Under the pieces are notes generated by a model. That model was not told the origin of the DNA, made no database searches, and saw nothing but the letters and a program-made list of their open reading frames with translations. From contig CAVPAL010000006.1 in assembly GCA_963701435.1 (NCBI GenBank), forward strand, positions 744,001 through 808,000: a DNA stretch of 64,000 nucleotides. Reading direction: 5' to 3'. Positions 45,144-54,193 of the stretch are shown in pieces. Source of the stretch: JAACFF01 sp963701435 (GTDB taxonomy: Bacteria > Chloroflexota > Anaerolineae > Promineifilales > Promineifilaceae). Each line of letters starts with the position of its first letter. Position 1 is the stretch's first letter. Made by a program: the position numbers and the translations under genes.

Positions 45144-46769
45144 ATGTCTGACAAAGATTTCGACGCCGAACCAAATAAAAAACCCGGCCAGGTTGATAAC
45201 AAAGCGGTCTCGCACTTTGCTTTTAAGGCCTCGCTGGGCAGCATTATCAGCCTGACGGCCGGATTTGGCGCCAACGTTGTGATTGCATGGCTTTTTGGCG
45301 CCGGCGCTGAAATGGATGCTTTTTTAACGGCGCTGGTTGTGCCCGGTTATCTGGGCGGGGTGTTGTTGAGCGGTTTATCCTTTGTTTTTATTCCTGCTTT
45401 TGTTGAGGACCACGCCAGCGGACGGGAGGATGACGCCTGGGCGCTGGTGGGCACCTTTTTCTGGCTTATCACGGTGATTTTGATTGCGCTGGCTGTGTTT
45501 GGCGCGCTGTTTGCGAATCAAATTCTGGCTATCAGCGCGCCCGGTCTCAGCCCGGAAAAAGCGCAGCTTTCGGCGGCGATGCTGGTCATCCTCATGTTTT
45601 CAGTTTTACCGAGCGGCCTGGATAGTTTGACCAGCGGTATTCAAAATGCGCGCGGTGATTTTTTCTGGCCGGCGGCCAGCGGAGCGGTGAATTCGCTGGC
45701 GAATATGCTTGTTCTGCTGCTGCTGTACCAGCGCATGGGGGCCATGGCGCTGGCGTGGGGCTATTTGATTGCGGTGACTTTGAAAGCGGCCGTTACCATT
45801 ATTCCGGTGCTGCGACATGGCTGGAAACGCCTGGTTCCCTTGCGCGATCCACGCGTGCGGGAAATGTTCCGCTTGATTGCGCCTTTCATTTTATTTGGCA
45901 TTCTCACGCGCTCAACGGGCGTGCTGCAGCGCTATTTTGCATCGGATCTGGCCGACGGCGAGCTTTCCTATCTGGGTTATGCTGACAAAATCGCGGCGAT
46001 ATTTCTGGCGCTGTTGGGCCGTAATATTGCCACGGCGATTTTCCCGATCATGTCGAAGGGTTATGCGCGCGATGGCATTTCCAACTTGAAGCCAACTTTC
46101 AAATATGGTTTGCGCCTGACGCTGGCAGTGGGTTTACCGGCGGTGGCGATTATTTCGGCCGTGGCCGTGCCAATGATTATGATGCTTTATGAACGCGGCG
46201 CATTCGACCATGAAACCACGCTGCGAGTGGCGCGGATTGTACCGGTTGTACTGATTGGGGCTGTCTTGTTTCAAATGATCGGGAATTTGATGTCGCGCAC
46301 GCTGTATGTGACCAAAGATACCCGCACCGTACCGATTATTGCGGCGGTATCGGCCGTTATGTATATCTTTTTGGCGAATGCGCTCGTGAAATCATATGGA
46401 TACGTAGGTCTGGCGTGGGCGCAGACGATTTATGGCGGCATTGGTTTACTGATTATGACCGTCGTTTTGATCAGACGCCTGGATGTGGTCCGCCTCACGA
46501 AAAGCAGCAATTATTTTGTTGCGTATGGGCTGGCCAGCGCGGCGGCGTTTTTTGTCGCTTCAATTTTGTTACGTTTACTGGCGCCGGCGCCCGCGGTGGT
46601 GCAGTTAATCGTCGCCGGCGGCGCCGGTGGGCTTTTTTATCTCGGTGTGATGTACCGGCTGGACCCGCTGATAACAGGCGATATTTTGGATATGGTTGGG
46701 GTTAGCCGGGTTTTTAGGCGCATTAGCGCGCGTAGAGTTGTGCCCACGACGGAAGCGAACTCTCATTAA
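45144..46769 (+). CDS. MurJ/MviN-type lipid-linked oligosaccharide flippase
   Basis: A 541-residue protein with about 13-14 membrane segments. Motifs fit the MVF group: SLTAGFGANVVIAWLFGAGAEMDAFLTA near the start and a mid-region with LAWGYLIAVTLKA. In an exopolysaccharide locus it probably flips the lipid-linked repeat unit instead of, or as well as, lipid II. It begins MSDKDFDAEPNKKPGQ with a short hydrophilic head. It is 140 bases after the BY-kinase gene, with a repeat between them. The precise substrate is inference. Confidence 0.8.
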   Translation: MSDKDFDAEPNKKPGQVDNKAVSHFAFKASLGSIISLTAGFGANVVIAWLFGAGAEMDAFLTALVVPGYLGGVLLSGLSFVFIPAFVEDHASGREDDAWALVGTFFWLITVILIALAVFGALFANQILAISAPGLSPEKAQLSAAMLVILMFSVLPSGLDSLTSGIQNARGDFFWPAASGAVNSLANMLVLLLLYQRMGAMALAWGYLIAVTLKAAVTIIPVLRHGWKRLVPLRDPRVREMFRLIAPFILFGILTRSTGVLQRYFASDLADGELSYLGYADKIAAIFLALLGRNIATAIFPIMSKGYARDGISNLKPTFKYGLRLTLAVGLPAVAIISAVAVPMIMMLYERGAFDHETTLRVARIVPVVLIGAVLFQMIGNLMSRTLYVTKDTRTVPIIAAVSAVMYIFLANALVKSYGYVGLAWAQTIYGGIGLLIMTVVLIRRLDVVRLTKSSNYFVAYGLASAAAFFVASILLRLLAPAPAVVQLIVAGGAGGLFYLGVMYRLDPLITGDILDMVGVSRVFRRISARRVVPTTEANSH

Positions 46770-46789
46770 TTCAAAAGGATTTTAGAATC

Positions 46790-47923
46790 ATGCGTGTTGT
46801 TGTCGTGACTGGGTCTTATCCACACGAAAAAATGGGCGGGGCTGAATATCAAACGATGCTGCTGGCGCGTGGTCTCATGCGGCGCGGACACCAGGTATTG
46901 TTCCTGGCGTCGCACACGCTTGAAGAGGCGCGCGGCGAGATTGATGGGTTGCCGATTGTGCGGCTGGAAGGCTGGCGAATTACCGGCAAGCAGGCGCATG
47001 AGGAGAAAATAGCCCGCGTTTTGCAGGATTTTAATCCGGATGTGTGTTATGTGCGCGTGTTTGATGAATTGTCAATTGTGCTGCCGTTGTGCAAACGCTT
47101 GAAGATTCGGGTTGTGTCGGTTTCATGCCACATGCGGGAAACAACGCCGTTTTTGTTGGGTTATTATCCGATGGAGACGGTTGCATATTTGCGCTCAAGA
47201 GAAACATTTTTACATTGGCAATCTTTTCGGGCGATTAAAGATTCTGATTTGCATGTTTGCAATTTGCAGGCGCTGGAAACGAGCATGCGCCGCTGGTATC
47301 CAAAGAAACAGATGCGCACGATTTACAATGGATCAACAATGCCGCCCGTGTCTGCAAATTTCCAGAAAACGCCGTCAGGACAGGTTTTATGGGTTAATAA
47401 TATTCGGCGCTGGAAGCGGCCGGAAGTGTTTGTAAAACTGGCGCAGCAACTGCCTGATTATCGCTTTGTGATGATTGGCAGGATGTCGGGCAGCCGCACG
47501 TATGCGCGCAAACTCGAGGCGTTATTCGCGAATGCGCCGAAAAACTTTGAATTTTTAGGCCCGCGTCCGGTGGAAGTTGTGAATGAATATATTTGTGAAA
47601 GTGATTTGTTGATGTACACCAGTTTGCCTGTGGAGGGGTTTGGCAACTCTTTTTTGCAGGCGTGGTTCCGGCAGACGCCCACGGTGAGTTATGAGTTTGA
47701 GCTGGATGGGATTCTGGAACGCGAAGATGTTGGCTGCTGCGCCCAGAGTTTTGACGAGCTTGTGCGTGATGTGGATGAGTTGATGCGCCATGATGAACAG
47801 CGTTTGGCGATGGGCGCGCGCGCGCGGCAGTATGCGGTCGAGAATTATCAGGCTGAGCGCATGGTGGCTGATTATGAAGCGGCGTTTGAAGATTTGGTCG
47901 AGAGAGTGAGCCATGTTAGTTGA
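46790..47923 (+). CDS. Glycosyltransferase family 4
   Basis: A 377-residue GT-B transferase. The N-terminal half opens MRVVVVTGSYPHEKMGGAEY, the C-terminal half has VNNIRRWKRPEVFVKLAQQ and a nucleotide-sugar-binding region near SDLLMYTSLPVEGFGNSFLQ. AAAAGGATT precedes the ATG. The next gene begins within its last codons (47913), indicating tight coupling. It should add one sugar of the repeat unit; the donor is unknown. Confidence 0.85.
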   Translation: MRVVVVTGSYPHEKMGGAEYQTMLLARGLMRRGHQVLFLASHTLEEARGEIDGLPIVRLEGWRITGKQAHEEKIARVLQDFNPDVCYVRVFDELSIVLPLCKRLKIRVVSVSCHMRETTPFLLGYYPMETVAYLRSRETFLHWQSFRAIKDSDLHVCNLQALETSMRRWYPKKQMRTIYNGSTMPPVSANFQKTPSGQVLWVNNIRRWKRPEVFVKLAQQLPDYRFVMIGRMSGSRTYARKLEALFANAPKNFEFLGPRPVEVVNEYICESDLLMYTSLPVEGFGNSFLQAWFRQTPTVSYEFELDGILEREDVGCCAQSFDELVRDVDELMRHDEQRLAMGARARQYAVENYQAERMVADYEAAFEDLVERVSHVS

Positions 47924-48770
47924 TTTTATGATGATTGGGGCGCAAAAGTGCGGTACGACGACGATTGCTTCGCAGCTTGCTGAACACCCTGAGATTTGTT
48001 TTTGCCAGGAAAAGGAGCCGGGTTTTTTTTGCGACACGGCCGATTGGGAAAACCATCTGGATGCGTATCATGCCCTGTATGCGCCGCAGCCGGGGCAGAT
48101 TTGCGGCGAGGCGTCTACCATGTATACGTTTTTGCCGGAGTTTTTTGATACGCACGACCGTTTGTATGCGTATAACCCCGACTTAAAATTAATTTATATT
48201 ATGCGGAATCCGGTTGAACGGGTGATTTCTAATTATGCCCATCGGATTGTGCGCAAAACTGTACACGAACCACCGGAAACGGCCGTTTTCGCCGACCCCG
48301 CCTATTTGAATCGCACCCGTTATGCGGTGCAAATTAAACCATATCTGGAATTATTTGGCGCTGAGAATGTGCTGCTGCTTATATTTGAGGAATACATCGC
48401 AGATCCGGCCGGAACGCTGCAACAAATCGCACAATTTTTAGGCATAACAACCGCCCCATTTGAAGTGGTTGAAAAAAAGGTAGCCCACAGCACAACCGGC
48501 AATCATTATCTGAATCCGTCGCTGACCAAAATCAGCAAAAACGACGCCGCCAAAGTGATCATGGATTATGTTCCCGACGGGCTGCGCAAAGCGTTAAAAA
48601 AACAGTTGGGGACGCGCATTGAACAAAAACCTGTCTTTTCACCCCTTTTGCGCGAGACCATCTGGCGTTTTCTGGAATCAGATGTGTGTCAGATTGAAGA
48701 GATCATGGGCCGGCGCTTAGATATCTGGCGTGAAGCGCACCTGGCGAAGATACACGCAAGGATAGAATAA
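47913..48770 (+). CDS. Sulfotransferase
   Basis: A 285-residue protein with the PAPS-binding loop GAQKCGTTTIASQL at the N-terminus and RNPVERVISNYAH, the 3'-phosphate-binding element. Both fit cytosolic sulfotransferases that move sulfate from PAPS to a sugar hydroxyl. Its ATG overlaps the upstream glycosyltransferase stop by 11 bases, so it is part of the polysaccharide operon. It implies that the polymer is sulfated, which is rare for bacterial exopolysaccharides outside certain groups. Length is normal. Confidence 0.85.
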   Translation: MLVDFMMIGAQKCGTTTIASQLAEHPEICFCQEKEPGFFCDTADWENHLDAYHALYAPQPGQICGEASTMYTFLPEFFDTHDRLYAYNPDLKLIYIMRNPVERVISNYAHRIVRKTVHEPPETAVFADPAYLNRTRYAVQIKPYLELFGAENVLLLIFEEYIADPAGTLQQIAQFLGITTAPFEVVEKKVAHSTTGNHYLNPSLTKISKNDAAKVIMDYVPDGLRKALKKQLGTRIEQKPVFSPLLRETIWRFLESDVCQIEEIMGRRLDIWREAHLAKIHARIE

Positions 48771-48774
48771 GCGT

Positions 48775-50184
48775 ATGGAATTACAACATCAACCGCCGAT
48801 TAGCGTAACCCCCGTAAAAAATATCGACAAATTTGGCTGGTATTTATTTGGGATTGCCCTTGCCGTTGAATTATTGACGCCATTCCTGATTTGGAAAGGT
48901 GGGTTTCCTTCTGCGGTGCGTTGGGTTACGGATGCGGCCGTTGCCGGTATGCTGTTGTTTGCCTATTTCCGCATGATGGCATTTGATCGCATTCCGCGCC
49001 CCATCATTCTTGTTATTGGCGTTTCATTGATCGGCGTTACGGTCGCTTTTTTCCACGGCCAATCCCCCTTTGCCACCGTCTGGGGCTGGTGGGTGATGTT
49101 CCGATATGTCATGGTGGCGTTTTTTGCCTTTTTGCAGCCCATCTGGCCGGACAATTTTGCGAACCGGATGCGCAAATTTCTTGTTTACATACTTGCTTTT
49201 GAGGTTGTGGCGCAGGCGCTGCAGTTTGTGGGCGGCATTCCACCGGGAGACAGCCTGGCCGGCTCTTTTGGCGAGCGCGGCGTTGGCGCTTTGATGACCT
49301 TCACCATTCTTGTAATCTGCATATCATTTGGGAATTGGCTGGTGACGGAAGAGTGGAAAGAGCTGGTCTTTGTGTTGATCCTTGGGGCGATATCAAGTGG
49401 GCTTGCGGAAAATAAACTTTATCCCTTTGCTGCCATAATGACGGGCCTTGTGGCAATTATCTTGTTTTCATTCCGATACGGTTATTTGAAACATTTAGGG
49501 CGTATTTTGTTATATACTGCGCTGCTTATCGGGGTTTTGTTCGTTTTTGTCAGAGCATACGATACCTTTGTGCCTAAGGCCAAGACAAACAACTTCAGCA
49601 CGTTTTTAGAGGTTGATAGTTTGCTTTGGTACCTCAATAATGTGCAGGAAGGTTCAAGCGGCCGGTACGGCGGCTATAGCGGCCGTTCTTACCTGGGGCG
49701 CAATTTTGCCATTCAATATGGGTGGGAAACAATCAATCAGGACGTCGTGACTCTGTTCTTGGGCATGGGGCTGGGGGCGCGCGGCGAAAGTCAGTCGCTT
49801 GGTTTTGCCGGTCAGGGACTGCTGCAAAGTGATTTTGGACTTGTGACGGGAACGAGTTTGCTGGTTATTATGCAAGAGACCGGCTTGCTTGGCATGAGCC
49901 TGTTTGCCGGTTTTATGATCGTGACCATTTTAGCCCTTTACCGCGACATTAAACGCTACCCGGATTCAGATGTGGCCCAATTACGGTATGCCTTGATTAT
50001 TTTTACGATCTTATGGCCGATATGGTTATGGTATAAACGGCCGTGGATCAACAGCGTAGGCATGCTGCTTTATTGGATAACAATCGGTTATGTATTTTGT
50101 GAAACCGCCAAAACGATTGACCGTGACTCACTTGTGAACAAACTAAACCGCAAAGATACTCAAAACCAGCCTGTCTCAAGATGA
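48775..50184 (+). CDS. Wzy-like O-antigen/exopolysaccharide polymerase
   Basis: A 469-residue membrane protein with about 10-12 hydrophobic segments and one large outside loop (about 260-340; DTFVPKAKTNNFSTF, SGRYGGYSGRSYL). This shape is typical of Wzy/O-antigen ligase-like polymerases, whose sequences diverge strongly, so the call rests on topology and position. Its start is 4 bases after the sulfotransferase stop. It should join lipid-linked repeat units in the periplasm or outer leaflet. Confidence 0.65.
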   Translation: MELQHQPPISVTPVKNIDKFGWYLFGIALAVELLTPFLIWKGGFPSAVRWVTDAAVAGMLLFAYFRMMAFDRIPRPIILVIGVSLIGVTVAFFHGQSPFATVWGWWVMFRYVMVAFFAFLQPIWPDNFANRMRKFLVYILAFEVVAQALQFVGGIPPGDSLAGSFGERGVGALMTFTILVICISFGNWLVTEEWKELVFVLILGAISSGLAENKLYPFAAIMTGLVAIILFSFRYGYLKHLGRILLYTALLIGVLFVFVRAYDTFVPKAKTNNFSTFLEVDSLLWYLNNVQEGSSGRYGGYSGRSYLGRNFAIQYGWETINQDVVTLFLGMGLGARGESQSLGFAGQGLLQSDFGLVTGTSLLVIMQETGLLGMSLFAGFMIVTILALYRDIKRYPDSDVAQLRYALIIFTILWPIWLWYKRPWINSVGMLLYWITIGYVFCETAKTIDRDSLVNKLNRKDTQNQPVSR

Positions 50185-50202
50185 TCTGCATTGTGTGACC
50201 GC

Positions 50203-51411
50203 ATGAAAAACAGTTCCAATAACAAAAATCTACCGCGCCTGTTGTGGATTTATCATGCCACGCCGGGCATTAATCTTAGCGTAACAACGCAGCTTGCGGC
50301 GACGCGCGCTTTACGCAAACTGGGTTGGGATGTCACGCTTGTGCTTGAAGGCCCGGATGGCGAGCAAATGGTTGAAGGTATGCCGGTCTACTGTTTGCAG
50401 CAGCCGCGCATTTATTTGCTGGGTTATGCCTTGTTCCACTTGAAATTACTGCGCTTTATTCTGCGCCATTGGTCGGACTATGACATTTTGTATGCGCATC
50501 AAATGTCATATTTGTGGCTGCAGCCGCTGCGCTTGCTGCGTGGACTGCAAAGGCGCAGCCGCCCGCTGATTGTCATGGATACGCGTGATCTTGTGTCGGC
50601 GAGCCGGCGCTTGAAAGCGCGTTTGCAGAACCAATATTACAATCTGGCGCATTGGGTCGCGAATCATTTTTCCGATGGCCAGACCGCCATTACGGAACCA
50701 ATGGCCGAACTTGTGAAAATCCCACAGTCAATGTTGTGGGGCATCTGGCCATCTGGCGTGGACGTGACGCAGTTTGCGCCAGCTTATGCTGACCGCCGCT
50801 GGCCTGATGAGGATCAGCCGGTTGATTTAATGTACATCGGTGTGCTGCTGCGAGAGCGGAATTTGCTGCCGCTGTGCCATGCGGTGATGCAGGCGCAGGC
50901 GGAGGGCATGAATTTGCGCCTCACGCTGATTGGGAACGGGCCAATTTTGGAGGAGCTAAAGGATATTGCTGCTCAATCAAACGGCTGTGTGCGCGTGCTG
51001 CCGCCTGTGCCGCATGAAAAGGTACCGGAAGTATTGTCGCAAACGCACGTTGGGGTAACAGCTCTGCCCTATGTGGATGACGTGAAATACCAGGTGTCCA
51101 GCCCGATTAAATTATTTGAATATATGGCGGCGGGGCTGCCAATTTTATCAACGCGCAATATTTGCCATACGAATGTGGTTAAAAACGGGACGTTTGCATT
51201 TTGGGCGGATGCGCCCACCGTAGAAGGGTTGATGCCGCCGCTGCGTAAAATTTGGTCGAATCGTGTTTTTTTGGCCCAAAAAAGTGATGAAGCTGTGAAA
51301 GCTTCTTATTTGTGGACGTGGTCGGAAGCAGCGGTCAAGATCAAGACAGCGTTGGAGAAGGGGTTGGCGGTAACAACGACTGAAAAGGTGATGGTAACCT
51401 CGCGCAGGTAA
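50203..51411 (+). CDS. Glycosyltransferase family 4
   Basis: A 402-residue GT-B transferase. It opens with the GT4 N-terminal fold (LLWIYHATPGINLS, LGWDVTLVLEGPDGE) and has the C-terminal nucleotide-binding half with LTLIGNGPILEELKDIA, then SPIKLFEYMAAGLPIL, the E-x7-E type element. The ATG at 50203 is preferred over a TTG at 50191 in the same frame. There is no strong ribosome site, so coupling to the polymerase gene is likely. It should add a sugar to the repeat unit. Confidence 0.8.
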   Translation: MKNSSNNKNLPRLLWIYHATPGINLSVTTQLAATRALRKLGWDVTLVLEGPDGEQMVEGMPVYCLQQPRIYLLGYALFHLKLLRFILRHWSDYDILYAHQMSYLWLQPLRLLRGLQRRSRPLIVMDTRDLVSASRRLKARLQNQYYNLAHWVANHFSDGQTAITEPMAELVKIPQSMLWGIWPSGVDVTQFAPAYADRRWPDEDQPVDLMYIGVLLRERNLLPLCHAVMQAQAEGMNLRLTLIGNGPILEELKDIAAQSNGCVRVLPPVPHEKVPEVLSQTHVGVTALPYVDDVKYQVSSPIKLFEYMAAGLPILSTRNICHTNVVKNGTFAFWADAPTVEGLMPPLRKIWSNRVFLAQKSDEAVKASYLWTWSEAAVKIKTALEKGLAVTTTEKVMVTSRR

Positions 51412-51505
51412 CAGGCATTGGCTTTTCGCGCCTGTTATTATAAAGGTTTCGCGACCGGGCGTGGTCAGGAGACCCGCCTTAAGGTTTATCAAAGGGATTA
51501 AAAAC

Positions 51506-52675
51506 GTGGAAAAAGTATTGGTAACAGGGCCTTCTTTGGAGAAGGAAAATCTTGGGGGTGGGGTCGCAAATTATTTGCGACGCTTGTTGGATTCGTTAGA
51601 TAGTTCCCAGGTAGATGTCGCATATTTACCGGTTGGACGTCGTGGCCCGAGCAGTCCGGGATGGAAACGGCCGTTTGAATATCTGCACAGCGTGTGGAGA
51701 TTAGATCAAACATTGCGAAAAGTCCGTCCTGATGTGATTCATATGAATCCATCCCTTAACTGGCCCTCGCTGATGCTTTACATCCCGCTTATTTTGTGGG
51801 CTTCCTGGCGTGCAGATTCTGCATTAATGTTGTTTTTTCATGGCTGGAATGTCCAGATTGGAAACCAATTAGCGCAAAACAATCTGAAATCACGCTTCTT
51901 ACGTTCAGTTTTGCAACGGGCAGATTTTTATTTGGTATTGGCTTCTCAGTTTAAGCAACAATTAATTCAGGCCGGTTTCCCGGAAAGTAAAATCAGTATT
52001 TCAACGCTCATGATTGAAATTCCTGAACAGCAGCTATCAGGGGTGAATCAAAGGGCCTCAAAACAAGTGACCGCAGAGTACCAGGTTCTGTTCCTTTCTC
52101 GCGTAGTGAAAGAAAAAGGGGTCTGGACCATTCTTGAGGCCGCAAAATGGTGGCGCAGCCGCCACCCGCAGGCGCCGCTCTGTATCAAGATTGCGGGAGA
52201 TGGGTCGGAGCGTCAAGCGCTTGAAGATGCGATTCAAAAAGATAAACTCCAACAATATGTGGAATGCGTCGGCTATGTGCGCGGCGCGCAAAAAGAACGG
52301 CTATTTCAAGATGCGGATGTGTTCATTTTGCCATCCTATCACCCGGAAGGATTGCCAAACGTCATTTTGGAATCCATGGCAGCCGGTTTGCCAATAGTCT
52401 ATACGCCGATGGGCGCGTTGGAATATATTCTCGGCCCTGAAAACGGTATCCGTATTGAAAGCGCCGAACTTTCCGGCGAGTCGCTTGGAGCAGCGCTCTG
52501 GCAGTTGTATGAAGAACCCGGTCGTCGTCTGGCAATGGGAAAGGCGAATGAAAAGCTTGTGGGCGAAAAGTATGACGCCAAAATCGTATCGGAACGAATG
52601 CTGCAGCAATATATATCTCTGGCAGATACACCAACGCTGCCAACCGTAAAACAAAAAAAACAAGTACCTGTATGA
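51506..52675 (+). CDS. Glycosyltransferase family 4
   Basis: A 389-residue GT-B transferase: GPSLEKENLGGGVANYL at the N-terminus, VLFLSRVVKEKGVWTILEAA in the second half, and DVFILPSYHPEGLPNVILESMAAGLP as the E-x7-E region. AAAGGGA lies about 8 bases before the GTG at 51506; longer frames from 51461 run through a repeat-like region and are less likely. The stop overlaps the next gene's ATG (52672). It should add another sugar of the same repeat unit. Confidence 0.83.
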   Translation: MEKVLVTGPSLEKENLGGGVANYLRRLLDSLDSSQVDVAYLPVGRRGPSSPGWKRPFEYLHSVWRLDQTLRKVRPDVIHMNPSLNWPSLMLYIPLILWASWRADSALMLFFHGWNVQIGNQLAQNNLKSRFLRSVLQRADFYLVLASQFKQQLIQAGFPESKISISTLMIEIPEQQLSGVNQRASKQVTAEYQVLFLSRVVKEKGVWTILEAAKWWRSRHPQAPLCIKIAGDGSERQALEDAIQKDKLQQYVECVGYVRGAQKERLFQDADVFILPSYHPEGLPNVILESMAAGLPIVYTPMGALEYILGPENGIRIESAELSGESLGAALWQLYEEPGRRLAMGKANEKLVGEKYDAKIVSERMLQQYISLADTPTLPTVKQKKQVPV

Positions 52676-53883
52676 TGGAAAAAACGATACTGAAAGCGTC
52701 CCAATTAGACGAGATTACAAATGCTTCCGAGCGCCTTGATGCGTGGATCGAAGCACAGGCGTTTAAGGGTTACGATCCGTATGATGCGTTAAACAGCCCG
52801 CTTCTCAAAACGCTTTCATTTAACAACCATATGCTCAGGGCCGGCTGGGTGCAGTTGTTCAAGCGCAGTCCTGTGAATTTACGGCCGTTTACCGGTGTGC
52901 AAAAAGGGTTTAATCCAAAAGGGATGGGATTGTTTCTTGATTCCTATCTGCTGAAGTATCAGATGACCGGCAATCTGAATGATTTGGAACATGTGCGCAC
53001 TTTTGCCAATTGGCTGCAGGAAAATGCATCTTCAGGTTATCATGGTTATTGCTGGGGCTATAATTTTGATTGGCCAAATCGCGATTTTTATGCCCCGGCC
53101 GGCACGCCTACAGTTGTCAATACAGCCTTTATTGCACTGGCTTTTCTGAATGTTTATGATTTTCAGGTTAAAACCAATGACCTGTCCATCATTGTTAACC
53201 CGCTAGAAATTGCCAGGAGTTCTTGTGATTTTGTTTTGGATGATTTAAACCGGCTGGACGCGGCCGAAGATGAAATCTGTTTTTCATATACGCCGCTCGA
53301 TCAGCGCTGGATCCATAACGCGAGTTTGTTGGGCGCCCAACTGCTGGCGGCGGTTTATCAATATACGGGTGAGCTGCGGCTGCGGGAAACGGCCGTTTCC
53401 GCTGCCAGATACACCGCGCGACGACAGCAGCCTGATGGTTCCTGGGGATATGGTGAGGGCCAGAAAAACAAGTGGATAGACAATTTCCACACCGGTTTTG
53501 TTCTGGTGTCCCTGAAAGAGATTGCCAAAGCGCTGGAAACAGATGAATTTGATGCCTGCATTGCCGCCGGGTATGAATTCTGGAAAGAGCAAATGTTTCT
53601 TGCAGATGGCGCCCCTAAATATTACCCCCAAAAAGTCTATCCCATTGACGCCCATAGTGTCGCTCAGGCAATCATCACCTTCCTAACATTTGCCGATGTT
53701 GATACGGAAGCACGCGACTGGGCTGAAAAAGTCGCCGCCTGGGGCGTAGACAACATGCAAAGCCCCGACGGTTATTTTTATTATCGAATCAATAAGCGCT
53801 ATAAAATTCGTATCCCCTATATGCGCTGGACACAAGCGTGGGTGCAGCGAGCCTTGACGAAGTTGTTGTTTCAAAACAGGTGA
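52672..53883 (+). CDS. Alpha/alpha-barrel protein of the exopolysaccharide operon
   Basis: A 403-residue soluble protein with a series of helical hairpins typical of (alpha/alpha)6 toroids: WVQLFKRSPVNLRPFTG, FLDSYLLKYQMTGNL, YCWGYNFDWPNRDFYAPAGT, RQQPDGSWGYGEGQKNKW. The QxDGSW element is shared with terpene cyclases and with several polysaccharide-processing enzymes. There is no signal peptide, so it should act in the cytoplasm. Its ATG overlaps the previous stop. It is more likely a sugar-modifying enzyme than a terpene cyclase here, but this is not settled. A terminator follows 50 bases after its stop. Confidence 0.6.
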   Translation: MMEKTILKASQLDEITNASERLDAWIEAQAFKGYDPYDALNSPLLKTLSFNNHMLRAGWVQLFKRSPVNLRPFTGVQKGFNPKGMGLFLDSYLLKYQMTGNLNDLEHVRTFANWLQENASSGYHGYCWGYNFDWPNRDFYAPAGTPTVVNTAFIALAFLNVYDFQVKTNDLSIIVNPLEIARSSCDFVLDDLNRLDAAEDEICFSYTPLDQRWIHNASLLGAQLLAAVYQYTGELRLRETAVSAARYTARRQQPDGSWGYGEGQKNKWIDNFHTGFVLVSLKEIAKALETDEFDACIAAGYEFWKEQMFLADGAPKYYPQKVYPIDAHSVAQAIITFLTFADVDTEARDWAEKVAAWGVDNMQSPDGYFYYRINKRYKIRIPYMRWTQAWVQRALTKLLFQNR

Positions 53884-53930
53884 ATACAATTTTGTCGTTG
53901 ACCACAATGAGTAAAAGCGGGTTGCCCACG

Positions 53931-53970
53931 AAAAGTCCCTCTATCAGCATTGATGAGGGACTTTTTTATT
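53931..53970 (+). terminator. Rho-independent terminator
   Basis: AAGTCCCTC (53933-53941) pairs with GAGGGACTT (53955-53963) and is followed by TTTTATTTT. It ends the first polysaccharide operon. The A run before it could also stop minus-strand transcripts. Confidence 0.85.
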
Positions 53971-54022
53971 TTACCGGAGCAGATCTTTGATTAATTTGTT
54001 CACATTCCACTTGAGTTAGAAA

Positions 54023-54050
54023 CCTGACAGATATTGAATTCGCCAGACTC
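54023..54050. repeat. Short dispersed repeat (family E)
   Basis: CCTGACAGATATTGAATTCG and then CCAGACTC match the copy at 33167 with a few substitutions. Confidence 0.45.
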
Positions 54051-54193
54051 TAATTATGAAAAACGCAGGTCGTAAGACAAACCTTAATTAATTCCTGGTA
54101 TTTTTTAAATTGCAGTAACACAAAATTGCACTTAAAAATCCTTCGAAATTTTTTTGGCGAAAAGTCAAAGCAAACTCCCTTCAACCAGCCCTT

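Larger units (their letters stand above)
53884..54193. other. Intergenic region between the two halves of the polysaccharide locus
   Basis: Besides the terminator at 53931-53970 it holds a family E repeat (CCTGACAGATATTG from 54023). No small gene is seen. Confidence 0.5.

Noticed and set aside
23900..51480. GTCAGGAGAC-type palindromic sequences near 23930, 51470 and 55979 as one more repeat family
   Set aside because: The shared core is short and flanks do not align by eye, so common origin is not supported.
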